The notes under the pieces are model-generated. The model worked only from the letters and a program-made list of their open reading frames with translations, did not search any database and had not been told where the DNA came from. A DNA stretch of 64,000 nt from an uncultured Clostridia bacterium (GTDB lineage: Bacteria > Bacillota > Clostridia > Christensenellales > UBA1242), in assembly GCA_944350115.1 (NCBI GenBank), contig CALVNZ010000001.1, positions 157,378 through 221,377 of the forward strand, written 5' to 3'. This document shows positions 36,049 to 44,243 of this stretch, piece after piece. Each line of letters opens with the position of its first letter. Position 1 is the first letter of the stretch. Made by a program: the position numbers and the translations under genes.

Positions 36049-38082
36049 ATGCAGGAAGAAAAAAAATATTTAAAGACCGTTGAAAATGCAATAGATGAAA
36101 ACGTCACTCGCTTTGAAGAAGAAAAAGAAATTGAAAAACAAAACTACAATCGCGCTCAATCAGAATTGTCTACATGGTTTTACGATTGCGACAGCATTGA
36201 ACTTTCTCGTTATAAAATGATGATTTCCGAATCTGAAAACAGAATAAAAACATTGTCATCAAAAATTGAAATGATGAAAAAATTGAAAAACAGACCATAT
36301 TTTGCAAGAATTGATTTTAAAGAAAAAAACGCAAAAAACTCCGCTCCTTATTATATTGGTCTTTCATACGTAGCTCTCGATGAAAAAGCTTTCGTTTATG
36401 ACTGGCGCGCTCCAATAAGCAGTATGTATTATAATTATGACGAAGGCCCTGCCAAATACGAAACGCCTGATGGCGAAGTTGAAGGCGACATCACTTTAAA
36501 ACGCCAATACAACATTCAAAACGGCGAATTAAAATATTACATAGACACAAAGCAAACAATTAACGATGAAATCTTGCAACAAGTTTTAAGTCAACACGCC
36601 TCCGCCAAAATGAAGCAAATTGTATCAACAATTCAAAAAGAACAAAACGAAATTATTCGAGAAGAAAAATTCAGAACTATTTTGGTTCAAGGGGTTGCTG
36701 GATCAGGCAAGACAAGCATTGCACTACATAGAGCTGGCTATTTGCTTTACAACCATAGAGATGATTTTTCCAGCAATGATGTGCTGATTCTTTCCCCTTC
36801 AAATCTTTTTTCAAGTTATGTCAGTGAAGTCTTGCCAGAACTTGGCGAAGAAAATGTAATTGAAATGACTTTTTCTCATATCGCAAAAACGGAGCTCAAA
36901 AAAGTCATTGAACCGCGTGAAAAACTGATGGATGAAATCTATAAAAGCAAAAATCAAAAGAAACTTAACGAAATCGCTTACAAAGCATCATTTTCTTATC
37001 TTGAAGATTTGTTAAAATTTTTAAAGGAAGTTTACGCGAGCTTGTTTGATCCAAAAGATATGCTTTTTAAACCTGCAGATGCAAAAGAAGACACTTACAA
37101 CGCTTTTTACTTTCCAAAGGAAGAATTAAAAAAACTATATTTTGAGATTTTTGGTTCGCTTCCAATCAATAAAAGAATTGAATATATGACGGAAGCTTTG
37201 ATTGAAAGATTTGGCTTGTCTCCAAAAGAAACAGAATTAATAAAGCCTAGATTTAAAAATATGCTTTACAAATTCTTTCCGCTTTCAGATATTTATAAAA
37301 TTTGCGAGGTTTTTTATGCAAGACAAAAACTCGCCATCCCTTCATTTGAAGATCTTGCATATGAAGATGTTGCAACTTTGCTTGTAATAAAAGAATACAT
37401 TTTCGGGCTTGAACATGACTTTTCAACCAAATATGTCATAATCGATGAAATGCAAGATTTTTCCCCAGTTCACTTTTATTTATTTAATCACATTTGGGAT
37501 TGCCCAAAAATCATTTTAGGCGACATAAATCAATGCATAGAAAAGACACTTTCGAAGAAATATCTTTTGGAGCTTTCACGTTTCTTAAAGGCCAAACTAA
37601 TAATTCTTAATAAAACCTATCGCGCAACCAGACAAATCGCAGAATTTAGCGAAAAGATTATTGGTTTGAAGGGCGTGGTAAACATGAGCCGTGAAGGAAC
37701 TGCACCAAGAGTGATAAGAACAAACAGCACTGAACATGCGCTATTAAAACTCATTGATGATTTCCGTGGGAAATTTGACCATACCGCAATAGTTTGCAAA
37801 ACAGCAGATGAAGTTGAAAAGGTTGCAAAGATGCTGAAAGGTCGCGAAGAATTTGAAATCATTGTTGGATCAGACTACTCCTTTGACTATCCTCTTGTCA
37901 TAACAACCGCATCAACCTCAAAAGGAATAGAGTTCGATCATGTCATAGTTCCTTTTGCTGACAAAGACAATTATCACTCGTCTCTTGACAAAAACATGCT
38001 TTATGTTGCATCAACAAGAGCATTGCATCAGCTTGAATTTGTTTACGAAGGCCATCGCTCAAAGTTTTTGAAAAAAGCATGA
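36049..38082 (+). CDS. helD: HelD-like superfamily 1 helicase/RNA polymerase recycling ATPase
   Basis: HelD pries stalled RNA polymerase off nucleic acid in Gram-positive bacteria. The 677-residue product starts with a long antiparallel coiled coil (1-80, including SSKIEMMKKLKNRPYFARIDF), then APYYIGLSYVALDEKAFVYDWRAPISSMYYNYD, a HelD-specific region. Walker A is in VQGVAGSGKTSIALHRAGYLL (about residue 215), then KYVIIDEMQDFSPVHFYLF, LNKTYRATRQIAEFS and TTASTSKGIEFDHVIVPFAD near the end. These are UvrD-type motor motifs. Length is a little short of Bacillus HelD (774). It is a single gene with its own promoter. Confidence 0.9.
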   Translation: MQEEKKYLKTVENAIDENVTRFEEEKEIEKQNYNRAQSELSTWFYDCDSIELSRYKMMISESENRIKTLSSKIEMMKKLKNRPYFARIDFKEKNAKNSAPYYIGLSYVALDEKAFVYDWRAPISSMYYNYDEGPAKYETPDGEVEGDITLKRQYNIQNGELKYYIDTKQTINDEILQQVLSQHASAKMKQIVSTIQKEQNEIIREEKFRTILVQGVAGSGKTSIALHRAGYLLYNHRDDFSSNDVLILSPSNLFSSYVSEVLPELGEENVIEMTFSHIAKTELKKVIEPREKLMDEIYKSKNQKKLNEIAYKASFSYLEDLLKFLKEVYASLFDPKDMLFKPADAKEDTYNAFYFPKEELKKLYFEIFGSLPINKRIEYMTEALIERFGLSPKETELIKPRFKNMLYKFFPLSDIYKICEVFYARQKLAIPSFEDLAYEDVATLLVIKEYIFGLEHDFSTKYVIIDEMQDFSPVHFYLFNHIWDCPKIILGDINQCIEKTLSKKYLLELSRFLKAKLIILNKTYRATRQIAEFSEKIIGLKGVVNMSREGTAPRVIRTNSTEHALLKLIDDFRGKFDHTAIVCKTADEVEKVAKMLKGREEFEIIVGSDYSFDYPLVITTASTSKGIEFDHVIVPFADKDNYHSSLDKNMLYVASTRALHQLEFVYEGHRSKFLKKA

Positions 38083-38186
38083 TTATGCAAAAATCGTCAA
38101 AAAATAATCTCATTTTTTAAGTAAGACTCTCATAATGTAAAATGCAATCACAAAAGATAATTTAAAAAGTTTAATGAACTTAAACC

Positions 38187-38218
38187 AAAAAAGGCTAGAA
38201 TTAAAAAATCCAGCCTTT
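38187..38218 (-). terminator. minus-directed terminator in the helD-hisS gap
   Basis: AAAGGCT (38190-38196) pairs with AGCCTTT (38212-38218), and on the minus strand a T tract follows. No minus-strand gene that it could serve is evident, so it may end a short transcript from the repeat region. Confidence 0.55.
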
Positions 38219-38223
38219 CAGAC

Positions 38224-38338
38224 TGTGGAAATGTGGATAACTTGCCCAAAGTTTTCCACTTAACCACCATAAACCGACCTTTTGTATAAAAATAAGCACT
38301 TTTGCATAAATATTTGTTTGTGGAAATGTGGATAACTT
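38224..38338. repeat. two 20-base direct repeats containing DnaA boxes
   Basis: The copies are 95 bases apart and identical over 20 bases. In the other orientation each reads TTATCCACA directly followed by TTTCCACA: one consensus and one near-consensus DnaA box in tandem. Confidence 0.85.
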
Positions 38339-38440
38339 TTGTTGCCCACATTTTTCTTTTTTTGTCGTTTTTGTCGTCATCCTTTTAGATTTAATAAAAC
38401 CAGTTTCAATGGTTTATGCTTTTTAATAATTTCAATTTAA

Positions 38441-38469
38441 TTGACAAAAAACAAATAATAGGCTAAAAT
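38441..38469 (+). promoter_or_regulatory. promoter of hisS-tmk-uvrC
   Basis: TTGACA (38441-38446) and TAAAAT (38464-38469) are 17 bases apart. No T-box sequence is seen between it and the hisS start. Confidence 0.75.
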
Positions 38470-38499
38470 TTTTTTAGTTATCTTAGCGAGGAATATTTT

Positions 38500-39804
38500 A
38501 TGCAAAACAGAAAAATCGTTCCAAGAAAACTTGCTGGTTTTTGGGAACTTGAACCTGAAAAAGAATTATTGTTTGAAACCATGCTTGACAAAATTAAGCA
38601 GGTGTTTTTAAAATACGCTTTTTTGCCTTTGGACACTCCTGTGATGGAGCTTTCGGAAATTTTGCTTGCAAAATCAGGTGGCGACATAGACAAAGAAATT
38701 TATCGCATAACAAAAGGATCAACGGACGCTTGTTTAAGATATGATTTCACCGTTCCTCTTGCTCGTTATGTTGCAATGAATGAAGGCTCGCTCACTTTCC
38801 CTTTTAAAAGATTTCAAATCGGAAAAGTTTACAGAGGTGAACGCCCACAAAAAGGCAGGTACCGTGAATTCTATCAATGCGATGCAGACATTATCGGCAA
38901 CGAAAAACTTTCAATGGTCGCAGACGCTGAATGCATTTGTCTTTACAAAGACATCTTCGCTTCCTTGGGGCTTAAAGGGGTTGTTGAAATATCAAGCAGA
39001 AAACTTCTGTTTTCCTTGGTTGAAGACTTAGGTTTGAAAGAAAAATTTAATCAAATCGCAACCATACTCGACAAGTTTGACAAGATTGGCGAAAAAGAAG
39101 TTTCATCGCTTTTGCAAGAACTTGATATTTGCGAAAAAGCGACAAACTCGCTTATCAAATTTGTTTCAATAAAGGGTGATTTTGAAAACATAGAAAAGTC
39201 ACTAAACTTTGTGTCAAAAAGCACAGCTTTTAAAGAAGCCCTTGAACAACTCAAACAACTAGACCAATTTTTAAAAAACATGAATGCTGAAAATTCTTAC
39301 ACATTTAACATGGGCATTATTCGTGGGCACAACTATTACACTGGCACAGTTTTTGAAGCTTATTTAGATGGCAAAAGAAATCTCGGTGCTGTTGGTGGCG
39401 GTGGAAGATATGACGATCTTGCTAGTTATTTTTCTGAAAGAAAACTTCCAGGCGTTGGCATGAGCATTGGAATCAGCAGACTGTTTGACATTTGTCTTCA
39501 AAACAATTTGCTTGATTCAAATTTTACAGCCAAAAACAAACTTTCAATTATTCCTCTTGGAGACACTTTAAATCAGTGTCTTACATTATGTTCACAAATT
39601 AGAAAAGAAGGAATTGCTTGCGATGTGATGTTTGAAGAAAAAAGCTTTAAATCCAAATTAAAAGATGCAAACAGGCTTGGCGTTCCTTTTGTTGTGATTA
39701 TTGGAGAAGACGAAGTCGCTTCTGGAAAGTTCGCAGTCAAGAACATGGAAACGGGCGAACAAAAACTTTTAAGCAAAGAAGAACTAATAAAACAAATGAG
39801 GTAA
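38500..39804 (+). CDS. hisS: histidyl-tRNA synthetase
   Basis: HisRS is a class II synthetase. The 434-residue product has motif 1 around FLPLDTPVMELSEIL, motif 2 in FQIGKVYRGERPQKGRYREFYQCDADIIG, the histidine-specific loop GIIRGHNYYTGTVFEAY, motif 3 in GVGMSIGISRLFDI, and a C-terminal alpha/beta anticodon-binding domain. Length is normal. A GAGGAA site precedes the ATG. It is followed after three bases by tmk. Confidence 0.95.
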   Translation: MQNRKIVPRKLAGFWELEPEKELLFETMLDKIKQVFLKYAFLPLDTPVMELSEILLAKSGGDIDKEIYRITKGSTDACLRYDFTVPLARYVAMNEGSLTFPFKRFQIGKVYRGERPQKGRYREFYQCDADIIGNEKLSMVADAECICLYKDIFASLGLKGVVEISSRKLLFSLVEDLGLKEKFNQIATILDKFDKIGEKEVSSLLQELDICEKATNSLIKFVSIKGDFENIEKSLNFVSKSTAFKEALEQLKQLDQFLKNMNAENSYTFNMGIIRGHNYYTGTVFEAYLDGKRNLGAVGGGGRYDDLASYFSERKLPGVGMSIGISRLFDICLQNNLLDSNFTAKNKLSIIPLGDTLNQCLTLCSQIRKEGIACDVMFEEKSFKSKLKDANRLGVPFVVIIGEDEVASGKFAVKNMETGEQKLLSKEELIKQMR

Positions 39805-39807
39805 AAT

Positions 39808-40476
39808 ATGCTGATAACTTTTGAAGGAATTGATTGCTCTGGCAAAGAGACTCAAAGCAACGCTTTGATTGAAAACTTAAAAAGGCAAGGTAAAAGCGTC
39901 ATTAAATTTAGTTTCCCTTGTTATGAATCCCCTACAGGCAAAATTATAAGCGGTCCATATCTTGGCAAAAACATGGGATCTTATTTTGCAGAGCCTTCAA
40001 AAGTAGATCCGTATGTTGCAAGTCTTTATTTTGCCGCTGATAGGCTTTATAACATAAAAAAAATCAAAGACGCATTAAAAAAATATGATTATGTTATTAT
40101 TGACAGATATGTTTATTCCAATATGGCTCATCAAGGTTGCAAACTTTCATCAAAAAAACAAGATGAATTTTTTGACTTTATCGAGTCAATTGAATTTGAG
40201 CACTTAAAACTTCCTAAACCGGATCTTGTTATATTTTTAAGACTACGTTGTGAAACAGTTTTAAACCTTTTAAAATTACGCAAAGAAAAGCAAGATGGTC
40301 ACGAAAAAGATTTGAATTATTTAAAGAATGCAGAAAAAACATATTTAAAACTTTGCAACAGATTTGGGTTTAAAAAGATTTATTGTGAAAAAAATGGCAA
40401 TATTGATAGTATTGAATCTATTTCTAAAAAAGTTTTAAAAATTTTAAATGATTATGAACGAAAAAATATCAAATAA
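39808..40476 (+). CDS. tmk: thymidylate kinase-like protein
   Basis: dTMP kinase makes dTDP for DNA synthesis. The 222-residue product has the P-loop FEGIDCSGKETQ (residues 5-16), the DRYVYSNMAHQG motif (the DRY/H segment binding dTMP), and a lid region near LRKEKQDGHEKDLN. It has some extra length (FSFPCYESPTGKIISGPYLGKN) in the position where the DR(Y) substrate region of bacterial Tmk differs from the eukaryotic-like type. It sits directly between hisS and uvrC with close spacing. Confidence 0.88.
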   Translation: MLITFEGIDCSGKETQSNALIENLKRQGKSVIKFSFPCYESPTGKIISGPYLGKNMGSYFAEPSKVDPYVASLYFAADRLYNIKKIKDALKKYDYVIIDRYVYSNMAHQGCKLSSKKQDEFFDFIESIEFEHLKLPKPDLVIFLRLRCETVLNLLKLRKEKQDGHEKDLNYLKNAEKTYLKLCNRFGFKKIYCEKNGNIDSIESISKKVLKILNDYERKNIK

Positions 40477-42259
40477 ATTAAAATCTTTAACAAAGAAAAG
40501 TGGCGTTTATGTTATGCGCAATCATGACGGCACAGTTATTTATGTTGGCAAAGCGAAAAATTTAAAAAATCGTGTAAGCCAATATTTTCGTTCGTCCCCT
40601 AAACCAAGCAAAGTTCAAGCCATGGTTGACAATATTGATGATTTTGATTATTTTATTACAATTTCAGAAAGAGATGCCTTGGCGCTTGAAAGCAATTTAA
40701 TAAAAAAATATCAGCCTTATTACAACATATTATTGAAAGATGGAAAAGCCTTCCCTTACATTGCGTTAAACATGAACGATCCTTTCCCAAAACTTCAAGT
40801 TGTGAGAAGAATAGGAAAACCTAATTGGAAATATTTTGGTCCTTATTTTGCAGGATTAAGTGCAAGTGAAATCATAAAAACAGCGAACATGGCTTTTGGG
40901 CTTAGAACTTGTTCACTAAAAATAACTGAAACTTCCGTTGCAAAACGAGAATGTTTAAACTATTTTCTTGGATTGTGCTGTGCCCCATGCACAAAACAAG
41001 TTGATCACAAAGAATATGCCGACCGAGTAAAAAAGGTTGTCAACTTTTTAAATGGTAATGATGAAGAAATCGAATCAATTCTAACAGAAAAAATGAACAA
41101 TGCGTCAATTAATGAAAATTATGAAAGCGCGATAATTTATCGCGATCGCTTAAAAATGGTCACGAAACTAAAACAAAGGGTTGTGGCAAATTTGCCAAAA
41201 AACATAAACAAGGACGTGTTCGCCTATGTAACCGACGGGTTTAATGGAGTGATAAACTCTTTAATCGTTCGTGGCGGTAAAATTTTAGGTGTGATGAACT
41301 ATCCAGTTAATGACGCAAGTTTAGAAGAAGACCAAACTCTGTTTAATTTTCTTGTGCAGTATTACGAAAACATGCTTGTTCCAGAGGAAATAATTTTAAG
41401 TCATAAATTAAGTGATGCAGATTTGTTGCAATCCACTTTTAAACATTCCGTCAAATTAAACAATAACCCTCATGGAGCAAATTTGACATTGCTCAAAATG
41501 GCAAAAGAAAACGCTTTGGAATATTTAGAAAAACATATCGAAAAAGAAAAGATAAAATATTCAAACACTTTTGGCGCTTTAGAAAAACTGAAAACAGAAC
41601 TAAATTTGCCACGCTTGCCTGTTAGAATGGAATGCTATGACATATCTCACATCAGCGGGACTAACAAAGTTGCATCAATGGTCGTATTTAAAAATGGCGA
41701 ACCTGCGAAAAATCACTATCGCAAATTTAAAATTAAAACAGTCAAAGGCTCTAATGATTTCGCATCTCTTCAAGAAGCTTTAACAAGAAGGCTAACACGC
41801 TTAAAAGAACAAAACGGCGATAGTTTTAAAGAAAGTCCTGATCTCATTATAATTGACGGCGGAAAGGGTCAACTTTCCTCATGCCTTGAAGTAATGGAAA
41901 AAATGGGCTTAGATTTACCAATGATTTCTCTTGCAAAAAGAATAGAAGAAGTCTTTGTACCAAAAAGCCACAATCCAGTGCTGTTAAAACCTAACAGTGC
42001 AGAATTAAAACTTTTGCAACGGATTAGAGATGAAGCGCACAGGTTCGCGATCACCTTCCACAGACAAACACGCACAAAAGAGCAAACTAAAAATGAATTA
42101 GAACAAATTAAAGGTCTTGGCAAGAAAAAGATTGAAACTCTGCTTAACTGTTTTGAATCTATTGAGAATATTAAAAAAGCAAGCGTTGACGAGCTTTGCA
42201 TATTGCCAGGCATTCACAAACAACTTGCACTAGAAATAAAAAAATATTTCGAAAAATAA
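40448..42259 (+). CDS. uvrC: excinuclease ABC subunit C
   Basis: UvrC makes the dual incisions of nucleotide excision repair. The 603-residue product has the GIY-YIG domain (SGVYVMRNHDGTVIYVGKAKNLKNRVSQYF), a cysteine-containing middle part (RTCSLKITETSVAKRECLNYFLGLCCAPC), the UVR motif (EKMNNASINENYESAIIYRDRLKM), the RNase H-like endonuclease domain (PVRMECYDISHISGTNKVASMVVFKNG; LIIIDGGKGQL) and a terminal helix-hairpin-helix. It begins inside the end of tmk (29-base overlap) without a clear ribosome site, so translational coupling is likely; a second ATG two codons on is an alternative. Confidence 0.96.
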   Translation: MIMNEKISNKLKSLTKKSGVYVMRNHDGTVIYVGKAKNLKNRVSQYFRSSPKPSKVQAMVDNIDDFDYFITISERDALALESNLIKKYQPYYNILLKDGKAFPYIALNMNDPFPKLQVVRRIGKPNWKYFGPYFAGLSASEIIKTANMAFGLRTCSLKITETSVAKRECLNYFLGLCCAPCTKQVDHKEYADRVKKVVNFLNGNDEEIESILTEKMNNASINENYESAIIYRDRLKMVTKLKQRVVANLPKNINKDVFAYVTDGFNGVINSLIVRGGKILGVMNYPVNDASLEEDQTLFNFLVQYYENMLVPEEIILSHKLSDADLLQSTFKHSVKLNNNPHGANLTLLKMAKENALEYLEKHIEKEKIKYSNTFGALEKLKTELNLPRLPVRMECYDISHISGTNKVASMVVFKNGEPAKNHYRKFKIKTVKGSNDFASLQEALTRRLTRLKEQNGDSFKESPDLIIIDGGKGQLSSCLEVMEKMGLDLPMISLAKRIEEVFVPKSHNPVLLKPNSAELKLLQRIRDEAHRFAITFHRQTRTKEQTKNELEQIKGLGKKKIETLLNCFESIENIKKASVDELCILPGIHKQLALEIKKYFEK

Positions 42260-42312
42260 GATTTTTACTCGTTTTTGACTTTTCTTTAAAAACACAGGAT
42301 TCGTAAAATCGC

Positions 42313-42341
42313 TTGTTAAATTAAAAAAAATGCGTTATAAT
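42313..42341 (+). promoter_or_regulatory. promoter of tRNA-Gly
   Basis: TTGTTA (42313-42318) and TATAAT (42336-42341) are 17 bases apart. Confidence 0.7.
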
Positions 42342-42356
42342 ATCTCACGAATCCAT

Positions 42357-42430
42357 GCAGGTATAATTTAGTGGTAAAATGTGTGCTTCCCAAGCATAAT
42401 TCGCGGGTCCGATTCCCGCTACCTGCTCCA
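42357..42430 (+). tRNA. tRNA-Gly (CCC)
   Basis: A 74-base cloverleaf with encoded CCA and the glycine discriminator U73. Acceptor arm GCAGGTA/TACCTGC, T-arm GCGGG/CCCGC. The anticodon loop reads TTCCCAA, so the anticodon is CCC and reads GGG. The anticodon stem contains a G-T pair. Confidence 0.88.
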
Positions 42431-42431
42431 A

Positions 42432-42465
42432 AAAAAACCGCACCTTAATCGGTGCGTTTTATTTT
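42432..42465. terminator. bidirectional terminator between tRNA-Gly and a small membrane protein gene
   Basis: CGCACC and GGTGCG pair around a five-base loop, with an A tract on one side and T residues on the other; the stop codon of the minus-strand gene lies in the loop. Confidence 0.8.
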
Positions 42466-42735
42466 ATTTTTATTTTTTCTATTAGCTACAAAAGAACAAA
42501 AGGTCAAAATCATCAAAACCGCTCCAGCAAAAATCGCCCCTGCACCACTATAAAATAGTGCATCTCTTGTTCTAGTTGCTTCAACCCAACCATTTGACAT
42601 CATGCCAGGAAGCTCAATGAATGTTCCTGAAAAAACTAAAATCAATCCCGCTAAAATTAAACATATCGCAACTACCCTCAACGTCAAAACTAGCTTATCT
42701 TTTTCTTTCACAGTTTTTTCTTCTGTTTTTTCCAT
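42445..42735 (-). CDS. small membrane protein, two helices, unknown
   Basis: A protein of about 96 residues with a charged, Lys/Glu-rich N-terminus, a membrane helix (VLTLRVVAICLILAGLILVF), a loop with GTFIELPGMMSNGWVEATRTRDALFYSGAG, a second helix (AIFAGAVLMILTFCSFVA), and a basic tail. I recognise no family. The start is set at the ATG at 42733-42735, because GAGG is eight bases upstream; the ATG two codons earlier is too close to it. The stop codon is in the loop of the shared terminator. Confidence 0.7.
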   Translation of the reverse strand: MEKTEEKTVKEKDKLVLTLRVVAICLILAGLILVFSGTFIELPGMMSNGWVEATRTRDALFYSGAGAIFAGAVLMILTFCSFVANRKNKNKIKRTD

Positions 42736-42800
42736 ATTCATAACCTCTTTATTATTTTAACACATACTAAAATTTTTTGGTAATAATTTTGCAAAAGCAA

Positions 42801-42829
42801 TTTACTTTTTTAGTTTTTTCTGCTATAAT
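42801..42829 (+). promoter_or_regulatory. promoter of tRNA-Arg with long leader
   Basis: TTTACT (42801-42806) and TATAAT (42824-42829) are 17 bases apart. The tRNA starts 116 bases later. The leader contains the hairpin GAGCG/CGCTC (42878-42891) and a possible 22-codon hydrophobic reading frame (42848-42916) without a clear ribosome site. Confidence 0.6.
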
Positions 42830-42945
42830 TTCAAAGCAAGTTTAAATATGAATTTGCTCAAACTCGTTCTAATGAGCGTTTACGCTCTCTCCTTTCTTCG
42901 AACAATAAAAACTTAATTTTAAATTTATTCTTTCTAATAATTTAT

Positions 42946-43022
42946 GCGCCGCTAGCTCAGCTGGATAGAGCGTTGGTCTACGGAACCAAAGGTCAGGGGT
43001 TCGAATCCCTTGCGGCGCACCA
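42946..43022 (+). tRNA. tRNA-Arg (ACG)
   Basis: A 77-base cloverleaf with encoded CCA. Acceptor arm GCGCCGC/GCGGCGC, anticodon stem TTGGT/ACCAA, loop CTACGGA giving anticodon ACG (inosine at the first position reads CGT, CGC and CGA), and T-arm AGGGG/CCCCT. The following 156 bases to the next gene contain nothing I recognise. Confidence 0.95.
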
Positions 43023-43178
43023 AAAAATTATAAAAAATGTTTTGCTATACCGCTTTCTTTATTCTATTATTTTTAGAAATTTTGATATCATAGAGTTATA
43101 AAATTACCACAAATTTGATGTAGATGCAAACTATCTGGCTCTGATTATATTAATTAATCAAAAATAAAGAGGTACATT

Positions 43179-43982
43179 ATGGAAAAACTTTATATTGGGA
43201 AAAATAATGCAACTTTTCAGCAGATTTTAGCTCTTAAAAATAACCGGAATAAAAGAATGCAATTGGGACTATTTTTCGTTGAGGGCGTTCAAAACATTAA
43301 AGACGCAATTGCAAATAGTTGGGAAATACAGGCTTTTCTATATTCAGAAAAAACAAACCTATCCAAATGGGCAAAAAGCGTTCTAAACCTGGCTAAAGAT
43401 ATCTACATTTTAACTGACACTCTTATGAAAGAATTAAGCGATAAAGTTGATACCAGCGAGATTTTGGCTATTATTAAAATGAAGAAAGAAAAAAATATTC
43501 CCATGCCAGCAAATCCTGTTTATATTTTACTTGACAGGCCTTCAAAAAAAGGCAATCTTGGCACAATTATAAGAAGTTGTGATGCCTTTAATGTTGACCA
43601 TATATTTTATTCAGGTCACTCTGTCGACATTTTTGACCATGAAGTTATTACAGCATCTATGGGTTCTTTTTTTAAAATGAACATCTCTTTTATACATTCA
43701 AACAATGAGTTCGTGGAACTTATAAAATCTCTTAAATCATATTACCCAAATTTACAAGTTGTTGCGACCTCTTTACAATCAAACAATCTCTTGCAAGATT
43801 GCGATTTTCTGAATCCAACCTTGTTACTTATAGGAAATGAAACAAATGGACTATGTAAATTTTATAATGACATTGCAGATAAATCAGTTAAAATTGAAAT
43901 GCGTAAAGGGATAGACTCTCTAAATATCGCTTGCGCCACCACTGTGTGTTTATATGAAATAGAAAGACAAAGAAAATTATAA
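43179..43982 (+). CDS. SpoU/TrmH-family RNA 2'-O-methyltransferase
   Basis: The 267-residue product has an N-terminal substrate-binding domain (LKNNRNKRMQLGLFFVEGVQNIKDAI) and a SPOUT domain with three motifs: ILLDRPSKKGNLGTIIRSCDAFNV, TLLLIGNETNGLC and IEMRKGIDSLNIACATTVCLYEI. It is a second, distinct member besides RlmB in this window, and the RNA target cannot be named. The ribosome site is AGAGGT. It lies alone downstream of tRNA-Arg. The layout is reminiscent of methylases that protect rRNA from antibiotics or phage, but nothing proves this. Confidence 0.85.
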   Translation: MEKLYIGKNNATFQQILALKNNRNKRMQLGLFFVEGVQNIKDAIANSWEIQAFLYSEKTNLSKWAKSVLNLAKDIYILTDTLMKELSDKVDTSEILAIIKMKKEKNIPMPANPVYILLDRPSKKGNLGTIIRSCDAFNVDHIFYSGHSVDIFDHEVITASMGSFFKMNISFIHSNNEFVELIKSLKSYYPNLQVVATSLQSNNLLQDCDFLNPTLLLIGNETNGLCKFYNDIADKSVKIEMRKGIDSLNIACATTVCLYEIERQRKL

Positions 43983-44206
43983 ATAAAAATTAAATTATTG
44001 ATGTTTGGGAAATATCTATCACGATATCAAAAATAATTTCTAATTAACTTATACTATCTTTTGCTTAAAAATAATGGGTTTGGATTTAATATATTTTGTC
44101 GCACCAGACGAAAGAGATGAGAACTTCTGATCTTCTTTGAACAATGCGAGTGATAATATTAAGAACAAATCGCTTACGATGCATCATTTGCTAATTAACA
44201 AAAATA
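43983..44206. other. gap between convergent genes with no recognised content
   Basis: About 220 bases of AT-rich sequence between the methyltransferase and a membrane protein gene. Possible short inverted segments such as GATGCATC occur, but I find no gene, tRNA or clear RNA element. It might be a decayed gene or an unrecognised RNA. Confidence 0.4.
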
Positions 44207-44232
44207 AAAAAAGGCGTTTCCGCCTTTTTTTA
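44207..44232. terminator. terminator of the 166-residue membrane protein gene
   Basis: GGCG and CGCC, extended by A and T tracts on either side, form a symmetric hairpin that suits both strands. Confidence 0.8.
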
Positions 44233-44243
44233 TTTTTGTTTTC

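Larger units (their letters stand above)
38083..38499. other. helD-hisS intergenic region with DnaA-box cluster
   Basis: A 417-base gap between two plus-strand genes. It holds two direct repeats of TGTGGAAATGTGGATAACTT (38224-38243 and 38319-38338), each with a perfect DnaA box (TGTGGATAA) next to TGTGGAAAT. A further near-match in reverse orientation, TTTTCCACT, lies near 38252-38260. AT-rich sequence surrounds them. A minus-directed terminator (38187-38218) and the hisS promoter are also here. No credible protein gene was found. Confidence 0.75.

Noticed and set aside
38148-38351. A 67-residue minus-strand protein in the helD-hisS gap
   Set aside because: It runs through the DnaA-box repeats and the terminator and has no ribosome site or family similarity.
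42848-42916. A real 22-residue gene before tRNA-Arg
   Set aside because: No convincing ribosome site; kept only as a weak finding, not as a gene.
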